DNA from: Halobacillus litoralis
Lineage (GTDB): Bacteria; Bacillota; Bacilli; Bacillales; Halobacillaceae
NCBI RefSeq assembly: GCF_020524085.2
Contig: NZ_CP129016.1
Coordinates: 2,660,001-2,724,000, forward strand
Length of the DNA stretch: 64,000 nt
Direction: 5' to 3'
The translations under genes were made by a program, and so were the position numbers. Positions 43,069 through 51,809 of the stretch are shown in pieces (within the stretch, counting starts at the first letter, position 1; each line of letters opens with the position of its first letter). The notes beneath the pieces are model-generated. The model made no database searches, was not told the origin of the DNA, and was given only the letters and a program-made list of their open reading frames with translations.

Positions 43069-43449
43069 GTGAGAGCTAATGACAAAGGATCAGAAACGCA
43101 CAAGCGATTCTTGAATTGTTATTCTTGTCCAGTAGAAGGGACCGTTGATGTAATCGGGGGCAAATGGAAAAGTGTCATCATCTATCATTTGCTGGATGGA
43201 AAGAAGAGATTTAATGAATTGAAAAAGCTGAACAGCGGGATAACCCAAAGAATGTTAACATTACAGCTCAGAGAAATGGAGAGAGATGGCATTGTGCATA
43301 GGGAAGTGTATCCGGTCGTTCCTCCAAAAGTAGAATATTCCCTAACTGATTTTGGACAGTCACTAGAGCCGATTATCCAGTTGATGTTTGATTGGGGCGA
43401 ACAACATGTGGAAACAGTTTTAAATCTCAGAAAAAAAGAGGATGAATGA
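43069..43449 (+). CDS. HxlR-family transcriptional regulator
   Basis: A 126-residue HxlR winged-helix protein. The GTG at 43069 is well placed after GAGGTGG. It contains [23 protein letters not shown] with two Cys just before the core, [20 protein letters not shown] and [10 protein letters not shown]. It sits between two divergent oxidoreductase genes (the quinone reductase and the NmrA-like reductase) and probably regulates both in response to electrophiles. The Cys pair is a candidate sensor. Confidence 0.87.
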   Translation: MRANDKGSETHKRFLNCYSCPVEGTVDVIGGKWKSVIIYHLLDGKKRFNELKKLNSGITQRMLTLQLREMERDGIVHREVYPVVPPKVEYSLTDFGQSLEPIIQLMFDWGEQHVETVLNLRKKEDE

Positions 43450-43658
43450 AGTAAGCTGTGAAAAGGTAAGGGTAGTACTTTCTTTTGTTTACTGGATCTT
43501 TATGGAAATGTCACCTTTGTGAAGTAGTGGGGCTTAAGCTATGATGTGGAACTAGTTTCAAGCAAATCATTTCACTCTTATAAGAGTATTGGTGTAAATA
43601 TAAAAGAGAGAAGAATGAATTTGGAAGTTAAAGTAATAATGAAATTGGAGGGGATCGA

Positions 43659-44516
43659 ATGGAATATAATATAACGGCAGCAACAGGTCATCTTGGCGAG
43701 AAAATTACCGAAGAACTACTTAAGCTAGTTCCGAAAAAAGATGCTGCAATCACTGTGCGTAACCCAGATAAAGCAAAGCAATTATTTGGAGATGACATAA
43801 ATATAAAAAAAGCGGATTATAATTCTGAAGAGGAAATGACCAGTGCGTTTACGGGTACGGATGTCTTAATTTATATCCCTAGTTTTACTTTCCCAAGTCA
43901 CGTTAGAATTTTAGAATTTGAAAAAGCCGTTAATGCTGCTGAAAAAGCAAATGTTAAACAATTCATATTTGTAGGATTTATGGCAGATCATGAAAATAGT
44001 CCCTTCAAGATGAGCCCGTTCTTTGGTTATGTACCTCGGAGGTTGGCTTCAAGCGAATTAAAATACACGTTGACCCGTAATGCGATGTATGCAGACCCTT
44101 TACCCCCTTATCTACCGGAATTAGTCGAAAAGGGTTCCTTACCTTACCCGGCGGGTGACGGTAAGATAAACTTTGTATCAAGACAGGATATTGCAAAAGC
44201 GGTTGCACAAATTGCCATTCGTCCAGAATTACATGGGGAAAAGTACACTCTAACTGGTGATAAAGACTATTCTATGGAGGAGCTAGCGTCTATCCTTAGC
44301 GATATTAGCGGTGAAACCATCTCTTATTCTCCGATAAGTAATCAAGAGTTCGCTGAGACTTATGATGAACCCAAAGGTTTCGGACCCACTCTTACTTCCT
44401 TGTACTCGGCGGCTAGTCGTCATTTAATGGATGAGACAACAAATGATATTGAGTTCATTACAGGTGAACCACCTGAGAATTTAAAACATTTTATAAAACG
44501 AAATTATAAAATGTAG
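43659..44516 (+). CDS. NmrA/QOR2-like NAD(P)-binding protein
   Basis: A 285-residue atypical SDR. The N-terminal cofactor motif reads TAATGHLGEKITEELL, as in quinone oxidoreductase 2 and NmrA-like sensors, with VLIYIPS and KQFIFVGF in the core and a C-terminal substrate cap. The canonical YxxxK is not evident, as usual in this subgroup. It lies downstream of the HxlR gene in the same orientation. Quinone reduction or redox sensing is inferred. Confidence 0.8.
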   Translation: MEYNITAATGHLGEKITEELLKLVPKKDAAITVRNPDKAKQLFGDDINIKKADYNSEEEMTSAFTGTDVLIYIPSFTFPSHVRILEFEKAVNAAEKANVKQFIFVGFMADHENSPFKMSPFFGYVPRRLASSELKYTLTRNAMYADPLPPYLPELVEKGSLPYPAGDGKINFVSRQDIAKAVAQIAIRPELHGEKYTLTGDKDYSMEELASILSDISGETISYSPISNQEFAETYDEPKGFGPTLTSLYSAASRHLMDETTNDIEFITGEPPENLKHFIKRNYKM

Positions 44517-44595
44517 CAGTTATTTTATATCACGTCTTACTTAAAGATAAAAAGGAAAATACTTTTTTTCATCAACAACAAGATACAGAATAAAG

Positions 44596-44633
44596 AAAAA
44601 GTCGATACCTCCCCTAGGAGGTATCGACTTTTT
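44596..44633. terminator. Strong bidirectional terminator
   Basis: AAAAAGTCGATACCTCC and GGAGGTATCGACTTTTT form a perfect stem with a four-base loop. Confidence 0.92.
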
Positions 44634-44799
44634 GGCCTTTCCCACAATTGAAGATTCTTCTTAGAGCAGATCAAATGATTATTTCATACTCTTTTTATCC
44701 TTGTGGCAAGGTTGTTGCAAAGCTGAGTAGGGAAAGTTCCAAGGGCTTAAGCATTAGCTCCTTCCCTTCTTAGCTTTACAAGAGCTTTTATTCTGTTTG

Positions 44800-45996
44800 T
44801 TAAGAGACAACATTTTCTGCATGGTTTCGAAACAATGTCTTGTCTTCTCGATGGTGAGTAAATATTGTTAGTCCAATACCTATGATCATAAACCCGCCTG
44901 AAATCAAGGTGAGCCATTCATAGGAAAAGCCATTTTGCAACAACATGGATCCTAGAGAGGAACCAATGAAGCTCGACAAGTTAAATGCTGATGCTGCTAT
45001 CGTTCCAGAAAGTAAAGGTGCTTCTGTTGCGGCCATGACAATCTTTGAATTAAATATGGGGGTTGTGCCAAATGTTCCTGCCCCTAGTAAGAAACACATC
45101 AAAAATCCCATGACTGGTATATGAAGCAACAGAGTAAAGGTTGACAATACAATCGACAAAAATACGAAAGACGCCAGTAACCATTGGGTGAGCCGGTTTG
45201 GATGTATTCTGCCACAAACCATATTTCCCATGACTCCTCCCAAACCAAAGCAGAACAACCCAATACTTACCTCTATTAATCCAAAATTCCCAAACTCCCT
45301 AAGCATCGGTTCTACATAGGCATAAGTGATGAATACTCCTGAGAACCCGAATAAAATGACGGCAATAATCATGAGTACATTCTTATTTTTCAGGACCTTC
45401 AGTTCAGTTTTTAAATCAGGAAGTTGGGCAGGTCTTATATTAGGTGTAGTGAAAACAATCCCTAGAAGCGTGAGTACTCCTAAACTCGCCATTATCCAGA
45501 AAACGATTCTCCAGTCTAGCACACCACCAATTAGAGTCCCAAGAGGTACCCCGATCATTATAGCGAGGGATAGTCCGGACTGGACACGGGCCATTGCATT
45601 AGTTCCCTTCTTAGATCCTGCGATGTTAAAGGCAATCATCATACAAAGCCCAAAAAAAGGTGCATGCATAGAAGAAGAGAGTAGGCGTGAGAACATTAAC
45701 ACCTCGAAGCTTCCTGCAGTAGCAGCAATCACATTACTAAGAATGAAGACAGACATCAAGCTGATTAGTAATAGTTTTGGTGGGTAATTTATTGTACCCA
45801 GTCTAAGAATCGGCCCGAAGAAAGCGACTCCGACCGCATACATACTTAGTAATAAACCAGATGTTGAGATGGTAACATCAAATTCATTAGACAGTTGACT
45901 AAGCAAACCAGTCACAACATTACCTGTCATTCCTAAAGCAAAGGTACCTAGCACAAATACTGTTATTACTTTTTTAGATGAAGAATTGAAATTCAA
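44800..45996 (-). CDS. MFS efflux transporter (DHA1 type)
   Basis: A 398-residue transporter with twelve predicted membrane segments. A TTG start is preceded by GAGGGGGAG. The N-terminal half (FVLGTFALGMTGNVVTGLLSQLSNEFDV and the A-loop after segment 2) and the mid-protein charged loop near residue 195 (TPNIRPAQLPDLKTELKVLKNKN) fit sugar-efflux/drug:H+ antiporters of the AraJ/YdhP kind. Substrate unknown. No neighbouring regulator. Confidence 0.87.
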   Translation of the reverse strand: MNFNSSSKKVITVFVLGTFALGMTGNVVTGLLSQLSNEFDVTISTSGLLLSMYAVGVAFFGPILRLGTINYPPKLLLISLMSVFILSNVIAATAGSFEVLMFSRLLSSSMHAPFFGLCMMIAFNIAGSKKGTNAMARVQSGLSLAIMIGVPLGTLIGGVLDWRIVFWIMASLGVLTLLGIVFTTPNIRPAQLPDLKTELKVLKNKNVLMIIAVILFGFSGVFITYAYVEPMLREFGNFGLIEVSIGLFCFGLGGVMGNMVCGRIHPNRLTQWLLASFVFLSIVLSTFTLLLHIPVMGFLMCFLLGAGTFGTTPIFNSKIVMAATEAPLLSGTIAASAFNLSSFIGSSLGSMLLQNGFSYEWLTLISGGFMIIGIGLTIFTHHREDKTLFRNHAENVVS

Positions 45997-46181
45997 AGTC
46001 TCCCCCTCGCATTATTTTTCGAATTTATAAAATACTTCATCATGATAACACATTGACTTCGAGCTACAAAAGCTGTCTTTAAGCTGTTTTTGAGCTGATT
46101 AGTTCTGTTTTTTTCTTGAAACTTCTCTACAACCAAGTTAATATGAACGGATATTGAAAATTCAGGAAAGAGGTGTATGAA

Positions 46182-46862
46182 GTGAAACGTTTCTTCCATT
46201 GAGTGTTTTTGAAGAGAGTGTTCCAAGTCAATCGTAGCTACCTGAGAAGCATGTATTACACAGCAGGCATTGTTATTCTCACGATGGGTATTGCTTTGAC
46301 AATTCAGTCAAAGTTAGGTGCTTCCCCGTTTGATGCGCTCCTCGTCGGCTTATACCGGACGTATGGTTTAACGATTGGAAGCTGGGAAATCGTTGTTGGT
46401 TTTTCGATGATCATCGTCAATTCCATTGCTGAAAAGAGGCGGCCGGAATTCATTGCTTTGCTTACCTCATTCTTAACAGGAGTAGGTATCGATTTTTGGG
46501 TCCATAGCTTCAAGGGATGGATTGAGCCGGAAACAGTTATGGCTCAATATTTATGTTTACTTCTTGGGTTAGTCATTCTTAGTTTAGGCATTGCCGTCAA
46601 TCTGCAAGCTGACTTTGCTCCCAATCCGTTTGACCGCATGATGCTTGTTTTAAGAAAATTAACTGGGTTGAATGTTTCTTACTCAAGAGCCATTATCAGT
46701 ATCGTTCTCGTTCTGATCGCTGGTTTCTATGGAGGGGCAATAGGTGTGGGGACGCTAATTATCGCAATTCTTAGTGGCGTAGTGATTCATTATTTTATGG
46801 GGTATATAAACGGTTTGGACGGATGGCTGTCCAGGAAACTCCCAACGTACCATAATCAATAA
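46182..46862 (+). CDS. YczE-like membrane protein with an in-frame TGA near the start
   Basis: A five-to-six-segment membrane protein of the YczE family (TMGIALTIQSKLGASPFDALLVGL, then LGIAVNLQADFAPNPFDRMML). The best ribosome-binding site (GAGGTG) serves the GTG at 46182. From there the frame reads six codons (VKRFFH) and meets TGA at 46200-46202, directly followed by GTG 46203, from which 219 residues are open. The gene may restart at 46203 after the short leader, or the TGA may be a mutation or sequencing error. Function of the family is poorly known; B. subtilis YczE affects lipopeptide production. Confidence 0.7.
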
Positions 46863-47017
46863 GATATTTGTATTATTTGTATTTATGCTTCACTCATTCC
46901 TTTCGACCAAAAGGATTCGTAGTGATTCCGTATATCCCATTAAAGTTATATGAAAAAAAGCAGGAATAAATTAAAGAAAGTTTAAGAAAAAGTTTTTACA
47001 CATTCAATAGTATCATG

Positions 47018-47052
47018 GTGCATTTCTCTATTAAGGAAGTGCACTTTTTTTA
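47018..47052 (+). terminator. Terminator-like hairpin
   Basis: GTGCATTTC and GAAGTGCAC pair with one wobble and are followed by seven T. It lies 150 bases after the YczE-like gene. Confidence 0.75.
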
Positions 47053-47125
47053 TTCATTTGAATTCATCCCCTTTAACTAAGAGCGAAAAAAGATTTGTAC
47101 AAATGATGAGGGACTAACAAAATCC

Positions 47126-47151
47126 GTTAGAAAATCTTGTATAATGGGTAT
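47126..47151 (+). promoter_or_regulatory. Candidate sigma-B promoter
   Basis: GTTAGA and GGGTAT are spaced by 14 bases. The -10 agrees fully with the SigB consensus and the -35 at four of six positions. It would drive the 88-residue gene at 47254. A SigA reading through the overlapping TATAAT is also possible. Confidence 0.35.
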
Positions 47152-47253
47152 GAAGTATAAATCAGTGGACAAGTCAAAATCCGTTTATTTTTTTAAAGGA
47201 ATCTGTTTTTTTCTATGCGCCCGTTCAGTAAAATTCAGAGGAGGTGCCTATGA

Positions 47254-47520
47254 TTGAATATGATGAATGAAAAAGAGACCTATGACGATCTCATGAATTC
47301 CTTTAAAAATGCACAATCGATAGAGGAAACCCGTTATTATTTTGTAGAAATCCAACAGTACTTAGATAATCTTCAATCAACCAATGAGCTGTCCATTACG
47401 AAACGCCAATTGGAAGAGTATCAACGGTTGAGAAAGGAATTGATTGACTCTACGTCGAAGAAGGAAGTCAGGTATTATGAAGATCAGATCCATGAATGGT
47501 TAAATAAAATCCACGTTTAG
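47254..47520 (+). CDS. Hypothetical helical protein, 88 aa
   Basis: An acidic, Tyr- and Gln-rich, all-helical protein with two similar halves around ETRYYFVEIQQYLDNL and EVRYYEDQIHEWLNKI, which suggests an internal duplication of about 45 residues. TTG 47254 has AGGAGG eight bases upstream. A six-codon ORF from ATG 47250 overlaps in another frame and might modulate initiation. No family recognised. A possible general-stress promoter lies upstream. Confidence 0.6.
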   Translation: MNMMNEKETYDDLMNSFKNAQSIEETRYYFVEIQQYLDNLQSTNELSITKRQLEEYQRLRKELIDSTSKKEVRYYEDQIHEWLNKIHV

Positions 47521-47653
47521 GTTGGTATAAGTTGTTATTGCAGACATTATTTTGCAAAATAGTATTTATTTTCTGATAATAATAGTGTACACTATAGTTA
47601 CGGTGTTCATTATAGTGGGATACCTGTATTTAAAAAAATAACGGATTTAAACG

Positions 47654-47731
47654 GAGCGGCGAGCTTGGTTGAGGATTTAGTGCATAGTAGCGTATGTTTC
47701 TAAGTTTCTTTCTACCAACTGCCGCTCTTTT
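47654..47731 (+). other. Hairpin leader before the DUF4257 gene
   Basis: GAGCGGC (47654) and GCCGCTC (47721) are perfect complements with a 60-base loop, followed by TTTT, just upstream of the next gene. It may be an attenuator or simply a terminator with a long loop. Confidence 0.4.
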
Positions 47732-47752
47732 AGTCTAGGGGGAAAATTTCTT

Positions 47753-48082
47753 ATGAATACGATACTTATTGCTGGGTGTATCGGGGGGATGACAGGCATT
47801 GTCTCTCATTTAATGAGAAATGGAAAGGTGCTGATCTTCCCTAAAAAAAGAAAACGGCCCAAGGGGATCTATTTAGGGTTCATGGCAGATTTCCTTATCG
47901 GGGCGGCAGCTTCAGTTTTCGCCGTTACCTATATTATCCCCGAGCCTGAGGTATTAAGGTCGCTTATCGGAGTTTCTATATTAGCGGGAATGACAGCGGA
48001 AAATGTATTGTTAAAAAGAGAATTGAATGTAGAAAAAGCGAAAGTAGAAGGATTGGATCGGATCAATAAGAGATTAAAATAG
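47753..48082 (+). CDS. DUF4257-type small membrane protein
   Basis: A 109-residue protein with membrane segments at about residues 3-20, 42-62 and 68-85 and a charged helical tail (KRELNVEKAKVEGLDRINKRLK). A basic loop KKRKRPKGIYLGFMADFLIGAAAS resembles the DUF4257 family of bacilli, though the match is from memory. AGGGGGA precedes the ATG. Function unknown. Confidence 0.6.
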   Translation: MNTILIAGCIGGMTGIVSHLMRNGKVLIFPKKRKRPKGIYLGFMADFLIGAAASVFAVTYIIPEPEVLRSLIGVSILAGMTAENVLLKRELNVEKAKVEGLDRINKRLK

Positions 48083-48284
48083 ATAGGATCTACTCCAATC
48101 CTTATTTTTTCTTCAAAGTTGATGTCCTCTCGAATCCTCTTCTTCTACCCATACTAAAAAATAATCCCCTTTTTACCCCATCATTACACAAACGTGTAGT
48201 TTAATACATACTTAGATGGATAGCTGAATGCTGGATAACCCGTCATTCCGCGTAGAGCCCTGAACTTAAATGAATGAAACGTTG

Positions 48285-48318
48285 AAAACGGCCTGTCCAT
48301 ATTTCGGACAGGCCGTTT
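48285..48318 (-). terminator. Terminator of the methyltransferase gene
   Basis: AAACGGCCTGTCC and GGACAGGCCGTTT form a perfect 13-bp stem next to the minus-strand stop. Confidence 0.88.
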
Positions 48319-48320
48319 AC

Positions 48321-49391
48321 TTATGCTCTCGTTTTATAAGAAGTAATATGATCCTGCAGCGTGTCGTCATTGCCGAACAGGAAGTGTTTCTCCATATCCG
48401 GGGAATACCTGGAGTTTACAGCTGTGCGGCCGACGGATTCTGCTACTTCACGAAGCATAGCAGGAGAAGCTCCACAGCAGAGTCCCAGGTAGTTCACACC
48501 AATGCTGTGCGCTTCTTTGGCCCACTCCGCAAGTTCATACCTGTTCGTGTAGAGCGGATCCAGGGATGTTGGGAACGTGGTTTCCGTTGGAAGTGTACAG
48601 GCACAGCCTCCGTCCGGCAGGTTGAAGAAGGTAGGGTGTTCTTCCGTCGTGCGGTAAGGAATGGGAAGGGCACCTACATAACCGTCTACCGTATGTCGGA
48701 TCTTTTCTACATATGGCTGCATCGTCGCTGGACCGCGGAAGCAGTTCATACCGACGACAAGCGCGCCTTTTTCTTCTAATAAGCGGCAGGCTTCTTCCAC
48801 TTCGTAGCCATCTCGCAGAATATTTTCTCCCATCAGACCGAATGTGATCACGGCAGGTAGGTCATGTTTTTGAATTTCTTCGAGAGCAATCAACGCTTCT
48901 TCGTAATAATAGAAGGTCTCGCCATTTACAAAATCTACGCCTTCTTCCTTACACCAGCCGATCATCTCTGCAAACATGCTTCTTGTTTTTTCAACAGCTT
49001 CAGGATCATCCGGGTTGAACAAGTTCGTGTTGGAAATGTTCCCGGCAACGAGCGCTTCTTCCTCGGGGTGCTCCTGAGCAACTTCTTTAGCCAGGCGGAT
49101 GGCCTGACGGTTAAGCGGCTCTAATAGTTCCTCTTTGCCGATGATTCTCATTTTCTCGCGGTGCCCGTTATAGGTAAAGGCTAAGACGACGTCGGAGCCT
49201 GCGTGCATAAAGTCACGGTACGTCTGTTTCAGTGCCTGTGGGTTATCGAGGGCTACTTCAGGAACAAAGGATCCAGCCTGTAAATAGCCGCGGCGCTCCA
49301 GCTCAAATAAGTATCCTTCTCCACAAATGACGGGTCCATCCTGTAATCTCTGTTCTAATGATCGTTTCATTTCATTCCACAACCTTTCCAT
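48321..49391 (-). CDS. Homocysteine S-methyltransferase (betaine-type)
   Basis: A 356-residue Pfam S-methyl_trans protein. The zinc ligands are Cys in VGMNCFRGP and the CC pair in YLGLCCGASP. Layout and length fit betaine-homocysteine or related zinc methyltransferases more than MmuM. It would make methionine from homocysteine with a methyl donor such as glycine betaine or S-methylmethionine. The donor is not determined. An S-box riboswitch and terminator sit in its leader, so expression falls when SAM is high. The start could also be the internal ATG of MKRSLEQRL. Confidence 0.85.
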   Translation of the reverse strand: MERLWNEMKRSLEQRLQDGPVICGEGYLFELERRGYLQAGSFVPEVALDNPQALKQTYRDFMHAGSDVVLAFTYNGHREKMRIIGKEELLEPLNRQAIRLAKEVAQEHPEEEALVAGNISNTNLFNPDDPEAVEKTRSMFAEMIGWCKEEGVDFVNGETFYYYEEALIALEEIQKHDLPAVITFGLMGENILRDGYEVEEACRLLEEKGALVVGMNCFRGPATMQPYVEKIRHTVDGYVGALPIPYRTTEEHPTFFNLPDGGCACTLPTETTFPTSLDPLYTNRYELAEWAKEAHSIGVNYLGLCCGASPAMLREVAESVGRTAVNSRYSPDMEKHFLFGNDDTLQDHITSYKTRA

Positions 49392-49509
49392 TTTGTATGA
49401 GTCTTTTATTAGAAAGCTAGCCCCCTTTTAACAGGGACACGCTGACTTTCTGCCAGGCATGAGCTGACATTGGTTCAACTCTGTTCGGAAATCATTTTCT
49501 TAAAAAAAT

Positions 49510-49538
49510 AAAGGACCTCCTTGGATAAGGGGTCCTTT
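49510..49538 (-). terminator. S-box expression-platform terminator
   Basis: AAAGGACC and GGTCCTTT form a stem followed on the minus strand by TATTTTTTT. The loop contains GGATAAGG-type sequence able to pair with the aptamer P1. Confidence 0.85.
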
Positions 49539-49548
49539 GTGTTTAAAG

Positions 49549-49662
49549 AGTCTCCTTATCTTCAAGGTAGAACAACTACCTTCTGGATTTAGCACCGTGC
49601 CAATGGCTCTGGCTGGTTGCTGAGGTATCAAAGGGCCAGTCCCTACACCTCTCTGGATAAGT
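49549..49662 (-). ncRNA. SAM-I (S-box) riboswitch
   Basis: On the minus strand: CTTATCCAGAGAGGTGTAGGGA, CTGGCCC, GATACCTCAGCAACC, GGCACGGTGCTAAATCCAG and GATAAGGAG. This is a near-consensus S-box, closer to the B. subtilis examples than the copy before metN. TATAAT about 12 bases upstream is a plausible -10. Confidence 0.95.
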
Positions 49663-49699
49663 TTCGCAATTATATAGTTTTGGAAAACCGTTGGATACG

Positions 49700-49985
49700 T
49701 GTTGTAAAGCGTATCCTCAAATCAATAGTAGATGTTTATCATTTCGCTTGCGATTTAGAATACAGGAAAATGAAGTAAGAATCAATGGAATTTTCAGAAA
49801 AAGTTTCGGGATTCTGTTTGAAAGTACCTGCAGCTCTTTCCACAAAAATAGAAACTTATGGTAATCTTGGTTTGAAGACTTAAACAGGTCCTATCTTTTA
49901 GGAGCAAGCAAATGAACGAAAGCAACCTTCCCATACATATGGTTTAATTCCTCAACGACACCAGTAAAGATTAGGCGTTTGAATA
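49700..49985. other. Non-coding stretch upstream of the S-box
   Basis: No supportable gene. The sequence is A+T rich and is followed by a short decayed coding fragment. Confidence 0.35.
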
Positions 49986-50108
49986 ATGAATGGCATTAGA
50001 AAAAGATACCCAAGTATAAAAGAGCATGTTTCATTATCAACCTTATCAAGCCAGAATATCAGTGATGATGGCACCAACGTAGCTTTTGTCAAAAATACAG
50101 CGGACTAA
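49986..50108 (+). pseudogene. Short relic resembling a TolB/S9 peptidase N-terminus
   Basis: A 40-codon frame from ATG 49986 to TAA 50106 reads IKEHVSLSTLSSQNISDDG then TNVAFVKNTAD, which resembles the first beta-propeller strand (QxSPDGxxVAFV) of S9 peptidases. There is no ribosome-binding site and nothing propeller-like continues downstream. Confidence 0.3.
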
Positions 50109-50182
50109 TAAAAATATCTAAGTTGAATGAGTAGGGAAGGTAATAAAGGATCAATTAAAAAGTGACTAGGGGAGAGAAAGAA

Positions 50183-50668
50183 ATGGATGTATCTATTCGA
50201 ACAGCCGAGCAGCACGATTATGAATCATTGTTGCCTTTATTTAGGCAGGTTCATGAATTCCACGTTCGTGTAAGACCGGATTTGTACAAAGAGAATGCAA
50301 CTCCAGTCGAGGAAGAGTTCTTTGAAAGTCAGGTGATGGATAACAAACAGCACATGTTTGTCGCTACCTTAGGCAATGAGATCGTGGGAGTTGTAGTGAC
50401 TAAGGAAGATGAAACACCTGAGAATTCTTTTGTCAAAGCGAGGAAGGTTTTATCTATCAATAGTTTGTGTGTTTCTGAAACGCATAGAAACAAGGGGATC
50501 GGAAAAAAACTAGCGGCCCACGTTTTTGATTTCGGAAGGAGCCTCAAGGTCGATAGTGTGGAATTGGGAGTATCTGAGAAGAATACTGCTGCCATAGAAT
50601 TTTATCGGTCCATGGGGATGACAACAAAGAGTAGAAAAATGGAGATGAACTACAACGAAGGAGAGTAA
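50183..50668 (+). CDS. GNAT acetyltransferase
   Basis: A 161-residue GNAT. The acetyl-CoA loop ETHRNKGIGKKLAAHVFDFG (about residues 100-119) and NTAAIEFYRSMGM are clear. ATG 50183 follows GGGGAGAG. The upstream in-frame GTG at 50162 is not favoured. It has no obvious partner. Substrate unknown. Confidence 0.87.
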   Translation: MDVSIRTAEQHDYESLLPLFRQVHEFHVRVRPDLYKENATPVEEEFFESQVMDNKQHMFVATLGNEIVGVVVTKEDETPENSFVKARKVLSINSLCVSETHRNKGIGKKLAAHVFDFGRSLKVDSVELGVSEKNTAAIEFYRSMGMTTKSRKMEMNYNEGE

Positions 50669-50813
50669 GTTTCTTCCTAGTTCTTATACTTTTTGAAGCG
50701 TGCGCTTCAAACTTCCAGCCGAGACTCAATCGGTACAAGTCCTATGAAAGGTATAATCCTCTTAATAGTCGTTACATTTCCTTGAACCGGAATAAATGAA
50801 AGGGAGGGATATT

Positions 50814-51725
50814 ATGATTAAGCCCCGTGCATTACAAGAGGGGGATCGGGTAGCAGTTATTGCGCCGGCGGGACCCCCGGATCGAGAGCACTTAAGCCAG
50901 GGAATACGTGTATTGGAAAAAATGGGTCTTGAAGTCATCATTGGACGCCATGTGTTCCAAACCGATGAAGAGCATACAACCGTCGATCAAAAGCGACTTG
51001 CTGATTTACATGAGGCCTTTAATGATCCTACGATCCGCGGAATTTTTTGCGCTAATGGAGGATTCGGCACAGCAAAGATTGCCCCTATGATTGATTACGA
51101 AAAGATAAAAAATCACCCTAAAATATTCTGGGGGTACAGCGATCTCACATATCTGCTTCATGCTATTTACAACTTTAGTGGTCTGGTGACTTTTCACGGG
51201 CCGATGGTGGCCTCAGATCTTAATGATGAACAGAGAACAGAAGAGACAGCAGCCTCGTTTTCATCTCTATTTACAGGCGAGATTATGACCTATGATTCTA
51301 ACCGGTCAATTCTAAACACGCTCGCACATGGTAAGGGAGAAGGACGTTTAGTGGGAGGGAATTTAACACTCCTCACCAACGGTTTGGGCACGCCTTACCA
51401 AGTAGATACCAGAGGGGCCATCTTACTACTTGAGGAAGTTGCAGAACCACCGTTTCTTATTGATTTGAAGCTTACTCATCTTCAACAAGCGGGTGTCTTC
51501 GATGACGTGCAAGGTGTCGTATTAGGGAATTTCCAAGTGGAAACAGAAGAAGAATCGGAGTTGAAAAAAGTGCTTCACCGTTTTTTCGCTGGTTCTCCAT
51601 TTCCTGTTGTTGAGAAATTTCACTTTGGTCATTGCCAGCCGAATTATGGTGTACCGTTTGGGGTAAACGCAAAGCTCACAACGTCGCCGCCTCAATTGGT
51701 CGTTGATTCAGGTGTGAAATATTGA
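50814..51725 (+). CDS. LD-carboxypeptidase (peptidase family S66)
   Basis: A 303-residue S66 serine peptidase. The nucleophile Ser is in FWGYSDLTYLLHAIY (about residue 110), the catalytic Glu in LLLEEVAEPPF and the His in FHFGHCQPNYGVPFG. The start VAVIAPAGPPD is typical. The family cleaves the L,D-bond of murein tetrapeptides for cell-wall recycling, and MccF members hydrolyse microcin C. There is no signal peptide, so cytoplasmic recycling is the likelier role. GGGAGGG precedes ATG 50814. Confidence 0.9.
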   Translation: MIKPRALQEGDRVAVIAPAGPPDREHLSQGIRVLEKMGLEVIIGRHVFQTDEEHTTVDQKRLADLHEAFNDPTIRGIFCANGGFGTAKIAPMIDYEKIKNHPKIFWGYSDLTYLLHAIYNFSGLVTFHGPMVASDLNDEQRTEETAASFSSLFTGEIMTYDSNRSILNTLAHGKGEGRLVGGNLTLLTNGLGTPYQVDTRGAILLLEEVAEPPFLIDLKLTHLQQAGVFDDVQGVVLGNFQVETEEESELKKVLHRFFAGSPFPVVEKFHFGHCQPNYGVPFGVNAKLTTSPPQLVVDSGVKY

Positions 51726-51809
51726 TTTCGAACAACTATAGGTGAGCTGGGTATCGCCTTTTTATATGTTGAAAAAGTTATGTAACATAGTAATAGTTGG
51801 AGGTTGAAA

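Noticed and set aside
47552..47641. 29-codon TTG ORF encoding a hydrophobic peptide
   Set aside because: A membrane-like segment is visible but there is no ribosome-binding site and no conserved feature to support it.
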